Shown here: one piece after another, positions 1 to 7,405 of the stretch
How the letters are laid out: the number at the start of each line of letters is the position of its first letter
Numbering within the stretch: position 1 is the first letter of the stretch
Origin: an uncultured bacterium
Lineage (GTDB): Bacteria; Bacteroidota; Bacteroidia; Bacteroidales; CAIWKO01
Assembly (NCBI GenBank): GCA_903916135.1
Contig: CAIWVT010000345.1
Span: forward strand, 1-22,446
DNA: 22,446 nt
Direction of reading: 5' to 3'
Notes under the pieces: model-generated
What the model was told of the DNA's origin: nothing
Databases searched by the model: none
What the model saw: the letters and a program-made list of their open reading frames with translations, nothing else
Position numbers and translations under genes: made by a program

Positions 1-126
1 ATACGAAACATGTCGAGTCAAGTACGGTAAATAATTTATTTTATACGAAACATGTCGAATCAAGTACGGTAAATAATTTATTTTATACGAAACATGTCGA
101 ATCAAGTACGGTAAATAATTTATTTT
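1..126. repeat. 42-bp tandem repeat, three copies, cut by window edge
   Basis: Three consecutive 42-bp units occupy 1-42, 43-84 and 85-126. Units 2 and 3 are identical; unit 1 differs by one base at position 17 (G for A). A decayed partial fourth unit follows at 127-147 and begins ATACGAA. The array may continue left of the window. The two halves of each unit (21 bp each) share TACG near the start and about 9 of 21 positions, so an older 21-bp unit is possible but weakly supported. No gene overlaps it. Confidence 0.95.
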
Positions 127-246
127 ATACGAATCTTGTGTCGAACTATTGAGTATAAAATATTTTTGATAGGAATGATGATTACGATAAACGGTTTTTA
201 ACTAAATTTGCAAAGGATAGCACTTAATTCGATTGAGAATTATTTT

Positions 247-378
247 TATTAGTTGTACGAAGTTTGCACATTCACACCCGAAAAAAAGTCAGTGTATAAA
301 AAACCGCTTCCTGTAAATAAAAATATTAATCGTAATGCAAGTACTCAACTGCATCACAATCAGTGAATCTGTGGCAAA
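247..378. repeat. Direct duplication, copy A (about 132 bp)
   Basis: This segment is repeated at 451-583 in the same orientation, with about seven substitutions and one single-base indel. It carries, on the minus strand, the last 16 codons plus stop of the small reading frame described at 531-674 and about 80 bp downstream of it. The substitutions inside the 16 codons are both synonymous. Confidence 0.92.
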
Positions 379-399
379 CATCCTAATTTTCTTCCCGTT

Positions 400-449
400 C
401 GGCGGTAGGCTCTGCCTCCGTCGAATATATCTTTATAGGCTTTTGCCTA
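400..449. other. Two small stem-loops between the direct repeats
   Basis: The 72-bp spacer between the two direct-repeat copies contains a stem of about 10 bp with one bulge at 400-423 (arms CGGCGGTAGGC and GCCTCCGTCG around TCT), and a 5-bp stem TAGGC-TTTT-GCCTA at 436-449. They could be termination or RNA-processing structures, or the relic of an inserted element. Function is unknown. Confidence 0.5.
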
Positions 450-450
450 A

Positions 451-583
451 TATTAGTTGTGCGAAGTTTGCACATTCACACCCGAAAAAAAGTCAGTGTA
501 TAGAAGAACCACTTCCTCTAAATAAAAATATTAATCGTAATGCAAGTATTCAACTGCATCACAATCTGTGAATCTGTGGCAAA
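451..583. repeat. Direct duplication, copy B (about 133 bp)
   Basis: Second copy of the segment at 247-378. On the minus strand this copy is continuous with a longer open frame (531-674), so it looks like the source copy and 247-378 looks like the partial duplicate. Confidence 0.92.
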
Positions 584-674
584 AACCACACATATCTTTA
601 TCAAATAAATCAGCGTCATCCAAGCCTGTCATTGGGTCAGGAGCGTTCCAAATTTCCTCTTTTATATCTAACAA
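531..674 (-). pseudogene. Possible 47-codon gene or gene remnant, CxxC motif
   Basis: On the minus strand 674 to 531 reads as 47 codons plus TAA from a TTG. The product is acidic and hydrophilic, and includes DPMTGLDDADLF, then CGFCHRF, then a third cysteine (TDCDA), and ends VEYLHYD. It reads like real protein rather than noise, and its last 16 codons are also preserved in the duplicate at 247-378 with only synonymous changes. A better start, ATG at 694-692, is out of frame by one base across a run of 11 T. The gene may therefore be frameshifted, length-variable at the homopolymer, or started from TTG. I do not recognise the family. It could equally be the 3' remnant of a longer gene. Confidence 0.4.
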
Positions 675-730
675 AAAAAAAAATTGTGGCGCATTGAAAA
701 ATAAAATATACTTCGTATGAAATAATTTTG

Positions 731-738
731 TAAATTTG
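731..738 (+). promoter_or_regulatory. Putative Bacteroidota -7 promoter element TAAATTTG
   Basis: Matches TAnnTTTG exactly, 68 bp upstream of the ATG at 807. No convincing TTG -33 element is seen at the expected distance. The TTG start at 762 lies between this element and the ATG and is not needed. Confidence 0.5.
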
Positions 739-806
739 TGGTGTAATTTTTTTTCAACCTATTGAGTCAACAAAATTTTTCATTTAAACCAAAAAAAACC
801 AAAATT

Positions 807-2669
807 ATGAAACAGATAACGCTATTCATTGCAGTCCTGTTATTGACAGGGGGAATTTATGGACAACAAACCACGCCGAAGGGCAAGCCCGTAGTGGTTA
901 GTGGAGCCACCACGGTTGTTACCGCCTCCAAGTTTCAGGTAACCAAGCCGCTCAACACACTTTTCACTCCAAGCCAGATTGACAAAATGGATTTTAAAGG
1001 AGCGAAAGAAATGCCCGACCGCGAACATCGCATTCCGCAAAAGTTTTTGTTTTCCACTGCCGATGGTTCAAAATATGGCAACAATCCCTCCACCATTCAA
1101 AGCCAGATGGGCACAAAGAAATCTATCGGAGTTAAAACACAATGGGAAGCTCAAAATGGAGGCGCAAGCCCTCAAGACCCTTCTGGTGCTGCCGGACTCA
1201 CTCAATATGTGCAAGCGGTGAATGCCACTCCTTATGCCGTGTATGACAAAACAGGCAGCGGAACTCCAACCTTCACAGGCAGTGTGGGAACGGCAACCGG
1301 TTCCACCATGAATTCCGGAGACCCTATTGTGATGTACGATAAATTTGCTGACCGTTGGTTTGTGGCGCAATTGGATTTGTTTGTAACCTTTGCTTTGGCG
1401 GTTTCAGCCACCAACGACCCCGCAGGAGCTTGGTATGCTTATAATTTTTCATTGCCGGGTTTCGCCATGCCCGATTATTTAAAATTCTCGGTGTGGGAAA
1501 ATGGATATTATATGACCTCAAACAATGGCAACGGCACTGTGTTATGCTTCGAACGAGATGCCATGTTGACCGGAACTGCGGGTGCGCGCATGGTTTCCAC
1601 AAGTTTAACCACTCCCACCAATGCAGGCTTTGGCTTCTGGTTGCCTTTGCCGGGCGATGCCGACGGTGTGTTGCCGCCTTCAGGTCAACCGTGTCCCATG
1701 TTTTCTTATACCGATGATGCATGGGGAACAGGCATCATTGATGGCATCAATATATGGTCAATGGCTGTTACGTGGGGAACCACGCCCACCGCCAGCATCA
1801 CTCTTGATGCCACCTTGCCTTGTGCCGCCTTCGATGCCTCGTATTTCTCAACTTGGAATGATATTACCCAACCAGGAACCCAAATGCTTGACGGAATTGG
1901 CGGCGTTTGCATGTACAGAGCGCAATGGAATAGTTTTATAGGTACAAATAGGGTGGTGCTAAATTGGGCTGTAAAGATGAATGCAACACAAAGGAGTATC
2001 AAATGGGTTGAATTGAGGCAGGATCAATCCACGAATGTATGGTCGCTTTATCAGGAAGGTATTTATGCTCCCGATAGTGCCAATCGTTGGAATGCCAGCA
2101 TTGCTATGGATTGCAACGGCGACATAGCTCTATGTTATGCAAAAACATCGCCAAGCATCCCCGTAAGCCTGTGCTATACCGGACGCCTTCCAAGTGATCC
2201 CCTTGGAACCATGTCCTTTGCCGAAACTGTTGTTTTCCCTGGAACAGGTTCCATCACGGGCAGCAATCGTTTTGGCGATTATTCTCAAACATCTATTGAC
2301 CCTGTGGATGGAAACACATTTTGGCATACCGGAATGTATAGCAAGAATGGCTCGGCAACAGCTATATATTCGTTCCAATTGGCTCCTTGTAGCAGTAGTA
2401 TTAGTGATGTAGTTGCAGATAATCCTCAGCTTGTAGCCTATCTTGCGCATAATGCTATTACGGTGAAAGCAGAAAAACTTCCATCGAATGATCAAAATGT
2501 AGTGCAATTATATGATATTACCGGTAAACTTGTTTCTTACAAAACCATTACTCCCGTTGCACAATCATTTGAAACATCTATAGATGTAGCCGGATTCAGC
2601 TCAGGGATTTATATTGTTAGAATAGGCACACCGGATTTTCAGATGGTAAGAAAAGTTGCCATAGAATAA
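807..2669 (+). CDS. T9SS-secreted surface protein, probable beta-rich ectodomain
   Basis: 620-aa protein, probably exported across the inner membrane by Sec and the outer membrane by T9SS. The ATG at 807 is chosen over the in-frame TTG at 762 because it puts a clean signal peptide at the N-terminus (MKQITLFIAVLLLTGG, cleavage near IYGQ). The central region is rich in Trp, Gly and Tyr, with segments such as SGDPIVMYDKFADRWFVAQ and AVSATNDPAGAWYAY. These recall a family of Bacteroidota extracellular proteins of unknown function that I think are beta-propeller-like; that fold is an inference. The last 80 or so residues (LYDITGKLVSY, then SGIYIVRI, then KVAIE) are a type A T9SS sorting domain. 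No catalytic motif is visible. The gene stands alone, with a promoter element at 731 and a terminator at 2768. Confidence 0.88.
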   Translation: MKQITLFIAVLLLTGGIYGQQTTPKGKPVVVSGATTVVTASKFQVTKPLNTLFTPSQIDKMDFKGAKEMPDREHRIPQKFLFSTADGSKYGNNPSTIQSQMGTKKSIGVKTQWEAQNGGASPQDPSGAAGLTQYVQAVNATPYAVYDKTGSGTPTFTGSVGTATGSTMNSGDPIVMYDKFADRWFVAQLDLFVTFALAVSATNDPAGAWYAYNFSLPGFAMPDYLKFSVWENGYYMTSNNGNGTVLCFERDAMLTGTAGARMVSTSLTTPTNAGFGFWLPLPGDADGVLPPSGQPCPMFSYTDDAWGTGIIDGINIWSMAVTWGTTPTASITLDATLPCAAFDASYFSTWNDITQPGTQMLDGIGGVCMYRAQWNSFIGTNRVVLNWAVKMNATQRSIKWVELRQDQSTNVWSLYQEGIYAPDSANRWNASIAMDCNGDIALCYAKTSPSIPVSLCYTGRLPSDPLGTMSFAETVVFPGTGSITGSNRFGDYSQTSIDPVDGNTFWHTGMYSKNGSATAIYSFQLAPCSSSISDVVADNPQLVAYLAHNAITVKAEKLPSNDQNVVQLYDITGKLVSYKTITPVAQSFETSIDVAGFSSGIYIVRIGTPDFQMVRKVAIE

Positions 2670-2767
2670 TTTCTGAAAAAATTTAGTCCTGAACTCTAAA
2701 TCAGCCTTGCTCGAAGCTTCCGGACTTTACAATCAGTTTTATATGCATCCCCCCACATCAAACAATC

Positions 2768-2805
2768 AAAAGGCTTGCTTCAATCAGCGCAAGCCTTTTC
2801 TATTT
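2768..2805 (+). terminator. Rho-independent terminator-like hairpin
   Basis: A perfect 10-bp stem AAAAGGCTTG (2768-2777) pairs with CAAGCCTTTT (2790-2799) across a 12-nt loop and is followed by CTATTTTT. It lies about 100 bp after the stop at 2669 and is the likely end of that transcript. Confidence 0.75.
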
Positions 2806-2862
2806 TTCACCAAGCACAACAACACATTAAAAATTGAGACCACTCCAAAAATTCAAACCCTT

Positions 2863-2984
2863 ACCACAATGACACTAAGACTCAAAGCCCGCCTGACGTT
2901 CGGGCAGGAAACACGAAGTTTTTATAAATTGTTTATTCAGAATAACAATACTTTGTGAACTTTGTGTCCTTGTGTCTTTGTGGT
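2863..2984. repeat. 122-bp element bounded by 25-bp inverted repeats
   Basis: The left arm 2863-2887 (ACCACAATGACAC... ) and right arm 2960-2984 (...GTCTTTGTGGT) are inverted repeats matching at 21 of 25 positions. The interior holds a second, GC-rich palindrome GCCCG...CGGGC at 2887-2905. No reading frame inside looks real. Terminal-inverted-repeat elements with CTTTGTG-rich ends are common between genes in Bacteroidota genomes. This could be a non-autonomous (MITE- or REP-like) element, or a transcribed long hairpin. Confidence 0.7.
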
Positions 2985-3076
2985 ATTTTTTAACTTCATG
3001 GTTTTCGGAGGAGACTCGAAATTCAACATCTTAATCCTACCATTTTTTTTATAGACAATAACGTAATAATCCAAAA

Positions 3077-4498
3077 ATGAGAAGAAAAGTAAAAAGCGAG
3101 CGTATCACCCTAACGCAGATAGAAATCACCGATGCAGGTGCTGAAGGCAAAGCGATAGGGCACCACGATGGCAAGGTGATATTTGTAACCAATGCGGTCC
3201 CCGGCGATATTGCCGATGTTCAAATCACCCGAAGCAAAAAATCGTTTATGGAAGGTAAAGCTGTGCACTTTCATACCTTATCCGACAAACGTGCAACCCC
3301 TTTTTGTGAGCATTTTGGTTTTTGCGGTGGATGCAAATGGCAACATTTGCAGTATGAACAGCAATTGTTTTATAAACAAAAACAGGTGATAGACAATTTT
3401 GAACGTATCGCAAAGGTTGAGATGCCCAAAATAAATCCTATACTTGCTTCCGAATATGAAACCTGCTATCGCAATAAACTTGAATATACTTTTTCTGACT
3501 ACCGATGGCTTACCGACGACGATATGAAATCAGACGACCGAGCCAACATAAACATGAACGCTCTTGGATTTCATATTGCCCAGCATTTCGACCGTGTTTT
3601 AGACCTTACGAAATGCTTTCTACAAGCCGAACCCTCCAATCTCATTCGTAATAGTGTGAAGGCTTTTTGCATCGAGCAAGGTTTCACTTTTTATAATCCT
3701 CGCCATCATACGGGCTTTCTTCGGAATCTAATCATTCGGAATACCACGCTGGGCGAAACAATGGCTATTATGGTATTTGCCGAACCGCATCCGGAACATG
3801 AGGCTTTGGTGCTGAATCATATTTTGAGCACCTACCCTTCCCTCACTTCCTTGATGTATGTGGTGAATACCAAGCTAAACGACACCATCGCCGACCTCGA
3901 CATCCAATGTTTCCACGGTCAAAACTATATCACGGAGCAGTTAGGCAATTTGCACTTCCGCATCGGACCTGTTTCGTTCTTTCAAACCAACAGTCGGCAA
4001 GCATTGCGCATGTATAATATTGTGAAAGATTTTGCTGCCATCACACCCGATTCCATTGTTTATGATTTATATACGGGCACAGGCACCATTGCCAATTTCG
4101 TTGCCCGCGATGCTAAAAAAGTTGTTGGCATCGAATATGTTCCTTCTTCTGTTGAAGATGCTAAGATGAATTCTGCCTTTAATGAAATCACCAATACCGA
4201 ATTTATCGCGGGAGACATCGCCAAAATTTTGACTCCGGATTTCTTCTCCTTGCATGGTAGCCCCGATATTATCATCACCGACCCACCTCGCAATGGTATG
4301 CACGCCGATGTTGTGGAGCAAATTGTGCAAGCAGCTCCTCAGCGAATCATTTATGTAAGCTGCAACCCCGCTACACAAGCACGTGACTTAGCTCTTTTGT
4401 GCGAACGATATAAAATCACCGCCATTCAACCGCTTGACATGTTCCCACATACGCATCATGTGGAAAACATTGTACTTCTTGAGAAATTAAAAAGGTAG
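3077..4498 (+). CDS. rlmD: 23S rRNA (uracil-5-)-methyltransferase, RlmD/RumA family
   Basis: 473-aa cytosolic SAM-dependent enzyme that methylates a uridine at C5, in E. coli RlmD U1939 of 23S rRNA. An N-terminal TRAM domain spans about 8-65. A [4Fe-4S] site is formed by C77, C83 and C86 (spacing C-x5-C-x2-C) plus C180. The SAM-binding motif is YDLYTGTGT at 329-337, the substrate loop FFQTNSRQA precedes it, TDPPRNG follows, and the nucleophile is C429 in YVSCNPATQARDL. Length and motif order are full and intact for the family. Bacteroidota often carry more than one paralogue, so the exact target uridine is inferred. The ATG at 3077 gives a complete TRAM domain. The gene converges on the minus-strand gene at 4520 with only 21 bp between the stop codons. 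Confidence 0.93.
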   Translation: MRRKVKSERITLTQIEITDAGAEGKAIGHHDGKVIFVTNAVPGDIADVQITRSKKSFMEGKAVHFHTLSDKRATPFCEHFGFCGGCKWQHLQYEQQLFYKQKQVIDNFERIAKVEMPKINPILASEYETCYRNKLEYTFSDYRWLTDDDMKSDDRANINMNALGFHIAQHFDRVLDLTKCFLQAEPSNLIRNSVKAFCIEQGFTFYNPRHHTGFLRNLIIRNTTLGETMAIMVFAEPHPEHEALVLNHILSTYPSLTSLMYVVNTKLNDTIADLDIQCFHGQNYITEQLGNLHFRIGPVSFFQTNSRQALRMYNIVKDFAAITPDSIVYDLYTGTGTIANFVARDAKKVVGIEYVPSSVEDAKMNSAFNEITNTEFIAGDIAKILTPDFFSLHGSPDIIITDPPRNGMHADVVEQIVQAAPQRIIYVSCNPATQARDLALLCERYKITAIQPLDMFPHTHHVENIVLLEKLKR

Positions 4499-4505
4499 TC
4501 CCATT

Positions 4506-4520
4506 ATACCGATACGGTAT
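4506..4520. terminator. Small hairpin between convergent genes
   Basis: A perfect 6-bp inverted repeat ATACCG (4506-4511) and CGGTAT (4515-4520) around ATA occupies the 21-bp gap between convergent genes and touches the TAA of the minus-strand gene. It could act weakly in both directions, but there is no proper U-tract. Confidence 0.35.
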
Positions 4521-5983
4521 TAATCAGAAGTTTCTGCAATCAACTTTTCAATACCCGACAGAGTAACAATTCCATTATTAATCATGAATGGAATACGTAT
4601 CCTATCTATATTATCCGAAATCCAATCATCCTTAAATTTCCAATCCCTAAAAGTATCGTTGCTGATGATATAACATTTGTCGGTTTTAGCTCTTTTGATA
4701 AAAAACTCATCAGCTTCGGTGGTACTAGGTGCTTCATGATAGGTGATTCTTTTATCGCTAATCATTTTGGTCAACACATTCAAGTCGGGAGTTCTTTTCT
4801 TTAGCCCGGGGTCGCCAATCACTACGATTTCTTCAAAGCGTTGGTTGTACAGTTCATCCACCACCAACTTGATGTTGCTGCAATGCGGTTTGTCGTCCCC
4901 ATCGGCATTTTCCCGTTTTCTATTATTTGCAAAAGCAACATTATTGCCATCCACATATATTTTCTGATGCGAAATTCTCCACACTTCAAAATACTCACCA
5001 TCGGTATCGAAGATGCCGTATTCTTTGATTTTACTTTGTTGTGCAAAGAATGTATGAATGTCAGCTTCGGTGTTAAGCTTTTTGATGTACCATTCGGGAA
5101 ATTCACGAGTTTCATCTTCTGTGGTAACAAATTTTAGTTCCTCTTCCTTCTGTTTCAGAAGTTCCATAAGTTTCTTTAGTGAAAGTTTTTTGCCATTATC
5201 CGTGTTCTTCAAAGCAGTCAGCAGCACCATTTGATCGAAACTATAGATTCCTTTTGCGGAATTTTTCAGCGTCAAATAACGGGTATATTCAAATTTGTTT
5301 TGAATCTTCAGATGTTTTGCTTCTTGATATTCTTTCACTTGGTCGAAGCCCATTTTCACTGCATTTAAATAATCATCGCCGTAGGTGAATCCTTTTTGTT
5401 TGGCATCGTCGTAGGTAATCTTGTCCGAGAATCCTAAGAAGAATCCTTTGTCGAAATCACCATAGTCTTTAAATCCTTTTGTGATGGCAAATTCGCAGAG
5501 TTTGATAGGAGTATCTATGTCTTCCAAATTAAAATTCTGTGGAATCAAGGCTCTGTTTTGCTCGCAACGGTCTCGGAATTTGTCGAAGGCATCCAGGAAG
5601 CCAAGTTTCTGTGCTTTGGCATAGACTTGTTTGTCCACCACACCTGTTTTTATGCAGTCGTGATATTCTCTGTAGGTGGTTACGCCTGCCTTTTGTGCTT
5701 CATAGAAGCTATCAGCATCAGGGAAATCGCCTCGAGAAGCATCTTCAAATTCTTCTATAGATTTAAAGTTGTTGCCGAAGATGCGATACAAGACTTGGTT
5801 TTCGAGGAAAAGAAATTCACCGGTGGCTTTGCCATCTGCTTCGGTCTTTTCCGTTCGCAACACAAGTTTAACTTGATACTGCTGTAATAATTTAATAAAT
5901 CCTTTAATGTTTTTAATCCGCAAGGACTTGAACTCCAGATTGTCTTCAATTTCGATGTACTCGAACTTGTTAATAATTGCCAT
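4520..5983 (-). CDS. NYN (Zc3h12a/Regnase-type) ribonuclease with N-terminal repeats
   Basis: 487 aa, cytosolic, no signal peptide. The C-terminal part (about 340-487) reads as a NYN/PIN-like nuclease domain closest to the Zc3h12a ribonuclease family. It opens with IYVDGNNVAF (D345), then VVIGDPGLKK (D391), then TTEADEFFIKRA (E423, D425), then YIISNDTFRDWKF (D443, D447). The SNDxxRD signature and four acidic positions are as expected for a metal-dependent RNase. Residues about 75-240 contain imperfect repeats of roughly 20-24 residues with the pattern aromatic-x2-A-x3-GF (SFYEAQKAG, YAKAQKLGF, YDDAKQKGF, YLNAVKMGF, YQEAKHL), probably helical. Residues 1-70 look like a separate beta-rich unit. 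Substrate RNA and role are unknown; RNA turnover, a toxin or a defence effector are all possible. The start ATG at 5983 follows a leader of about 150 bp. Confidence 0.78.
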   Translation of the reverse strand: MAIINKFEYIEIEDNLEFKSLRIKNIKGFIKLLQQYQVKLVLRTEKTEADGKATGEFLFLENQVLYRIFGNNFKSIEEFEDASRGDFPDADSFYEAQKAGVTTYREYHDCIKTGVVDKQVYAKAQKLGFLDAFDKFRDRCEQNRALIPQNFNLEDIDTPIKLCEFAITKGFKDYGDFDKGFFLGFSDKITYDDAKQKGFTYGDDYLNAVKMGFDQVKEYQEAKHLKIQNKFEYTRYLTLKNSAKGIYSFDQMVLLTALKNTDNGKKLSLKKLMELLKQKEEELKFVTTEDETREFPEWYIKKLNTEADIHTFFAQQSKIKEYGIFDTDGEYFEVWRISHQKIYVDGNNVAFANNRKRENADGDDKPHCSNIKLVVDELYNQRFEEIVVIGDPGLKKRTPDLNVLTKMISDKRITYHEAPSTTEADEFFIKRAKTDKCYIISNDTFRDWKFKDDWISDNIDRIRIPFMINNGIVTLSGIEKLIAETSD

Positions 5984-6307
5984 TGTAGTAAGGTTTAATT
6001 AATAATTGATTTTAATTCTGCTTTGGTTGGTTAGTACTTATATTAATCTTTTTATTTCAAAATAATGAAGAATATTGACGATTTCAAAATGGTTTAATGC
6101 TGATTTTCTATTAGTTATTATTAAATAAAATGCGGGTATAAAAGTAGTAATTTTTAGTTTATGTTTTTCAAATTTTTGAATGATTTTTTTTTGATAGAAA
6201 TTTGAATTTAGAGTATCATTTTTATTTTGTTTGAATATGTAGCTGTTTTGCTAAAGTTGACTTCATAATGAATATATAACTTAACAATTTTAATGCTGTC
6301 AACATTT
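5984..6307. other. Gene-free AT-rich leader of the NYN gene
   Basis: 324 bp with no credible reading frame. It contains the motif at 6134-6146 and several T-runs, but no terminator-quality hairpin that I can see after the stop of the upstream gene at 6308. Confidence 0.6.
6134..6146 (-). promoter_or_regulatory. Promoter-like motif shared with 8650-8662
   Basis: On the minus strand this reads TACTTTTATACCC; the first eight bases match TAnnTTTG at all but the last position. Almost the same 13-mer occurs upstream of the paralogue operon. If it is the -7 element, the NYN transcript has a 5' leader of about 150 nt. Confidence 0.4.
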
Positions 6308-7381
6308 TCATTGAGAATCATTCAAAATATTTGCTTTCTCATTCGGAGGATTAATTTCATAATAAGAAAATAAATTAGAGGAACTTAGACCGATATGTCT
6401 TTCAACGCGTTGTTTGATTTCGCTTGCCATATATGGTTCAATGACTTCTTTTTGCGCGTAGTAGTTCACTAAGGTTTCAGCAGTAGTGATGCCTAAACAG
6501 AATTTTAAATAATGGTCGCTTGGAAATTGATTACGTAGTTTGTTTAAATACAAACTGTCGTTGATAGATTTCTGAACAGGTTCAATAAAATTTGATAGGG
6601 CATTGCTACATTCTTGCTTTATCTTATCAAGATTTTCATGGTTATAAGTGATAGCGTGAAGTTCTTTGCTGAATGCTTTGAGTTGAGATTTAAACAAGTC
6701 GAGAGCGGGTTTGAGATGTTGGCGAATGTGTTTCATTTCTTCGTAGGATAAACCTAAAATGGGCGGTAGGTTCCATAAAGGAATTTTAATAAATTCTGTT
6801 TCTTTAGCTTCAGAAGAATCAAAAGGTGTGAATTTAAACATTTCTTCCACAGAAGGATCGAATTGAAGTATGCTTTCTCGTTCAACGATTGTTGCAGAAA
6901 TATCAGTGATAAATTGGGCTTCTGTATCGGGCAAATCCATGAATCTAAGGGGACTTAATTTTAGGATGCCATCATCAACAAAAGGCAATAAATGAAAGGT
7001 TCCATTGTTTTTTATCAATTGTTCAAAATAAACAATTATTTTTTTCCGCATATAACTGATTATTGATTTGAAATTTCCTATAGCAGCTAATTCTGTTTTA
7101 CCCTTACGTTTCAAGTTTTGTACTATTTTCATTTTTGGATAATCTGTTTTTAAATCATCCACCAATTCTGTAACACCTTCAACCATTTTAAAGATGTCTC
7201 CAAAAATTAAAAAGATCATTTCATCTGTAAATGTAACAAAATCATTATAACCGAACATAGCACAAGCAGAAATAGAACTTGTAAAAAAACTATCGGCAAG
7301 TAGAATATTGGGATGAATGCAAATGATTTCGTTATTATATAAGTATTTTGGACCGTCTATGTTAAAAAAGCTAAGATTCAT
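6308..7381 (-). CDS. Unknown protein, paralogue of neighbour at 7406 (second gene of operon)
   Basis: 357 aa, cytosolic by composition: no signal peptide and no membrane segment. I do not recognise the family. It aligns nearly gap-free with the upstream gene. Shared landmarks are an N-terminal SFFNID, IHPNILLAD at 22-30, FIKIPLWNLPPI at 197-208 followed by LSYEEMK and LKP, KLRNQF at 281-286, and EIKQRVERHI at 321-330 in both proteins. The second half (about 205-335) is predicted largely helical. The C-terminal tail of about 15 residues is variable. It starts 24 bp after the stop of 7406-8470, so the two are very probably cotranscribed. A heterodimer from gene duplication is a natural inference. 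Confidence 0.8.
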   Translation of the reverse strand: MNLSFFNIDGPKYLYNNEIICIHPNILLADSFFTSSISACAMFGYNDFVTFTDEMIFLIFGDIFKMVEGVTELVDDLKTDYPKMKIVQNLKRKGKTELAAIGNFKSIISYMRKKIIVYFEQLIKNNGTFHLLPFVDDGILKLSPLRFMDLPDTEAQFITDISATIVERESILQFDPSVEEMFKFTPFDSSEAKETEFIKIPLWNLPPILGLSYEEMKHIRQHLKPALDLFKSQLKAFSKELHAITYNHENLDKIKQECSNALSNFIEPVQKSINDSLYLNKLRNQFPSDHYLKFCLGITTAETLVNYYAQKEVIEPYMASEIKQRVERHIGLSSSNLFSYYEINPPNEKANILNDSQ

Positions 7382-7405
7382 AATGCAAAGATTTATGTAA
7401 AAATG

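Noticed and set aside
335..571. 78-aa plus-strand protein
   Set aside because: It spans one repeat end, the hairpin spacer and the other repeat; composition looks non-coding and the minus strand reads better.
762..806. Upstream TTG start for the T9SS protein at 807
   Set aside because: It would bury the signal peptide behind 15 charged residues.
1068..2507. Antisense frames within the T9SS gene
   Set aside because: Shadows of the plus-strand gene, with no independent start or domain.
2707..2958. 83-aa plus-strand protein
   Set aside because: It runs through the terminator hairpin and the inverted-repeat element.
4506..4520. Attachment site or operator in the convergent gap
   Set aside because: Only a 6-bp palindrome, with no second copy and no integrase; listed only as a weak terminator-like hairpin.
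5539..5887. Plus-strand frames opposite the NYN gene
   Set aside because: Shadow frames; the minus-strand translation has clear domain motifs.
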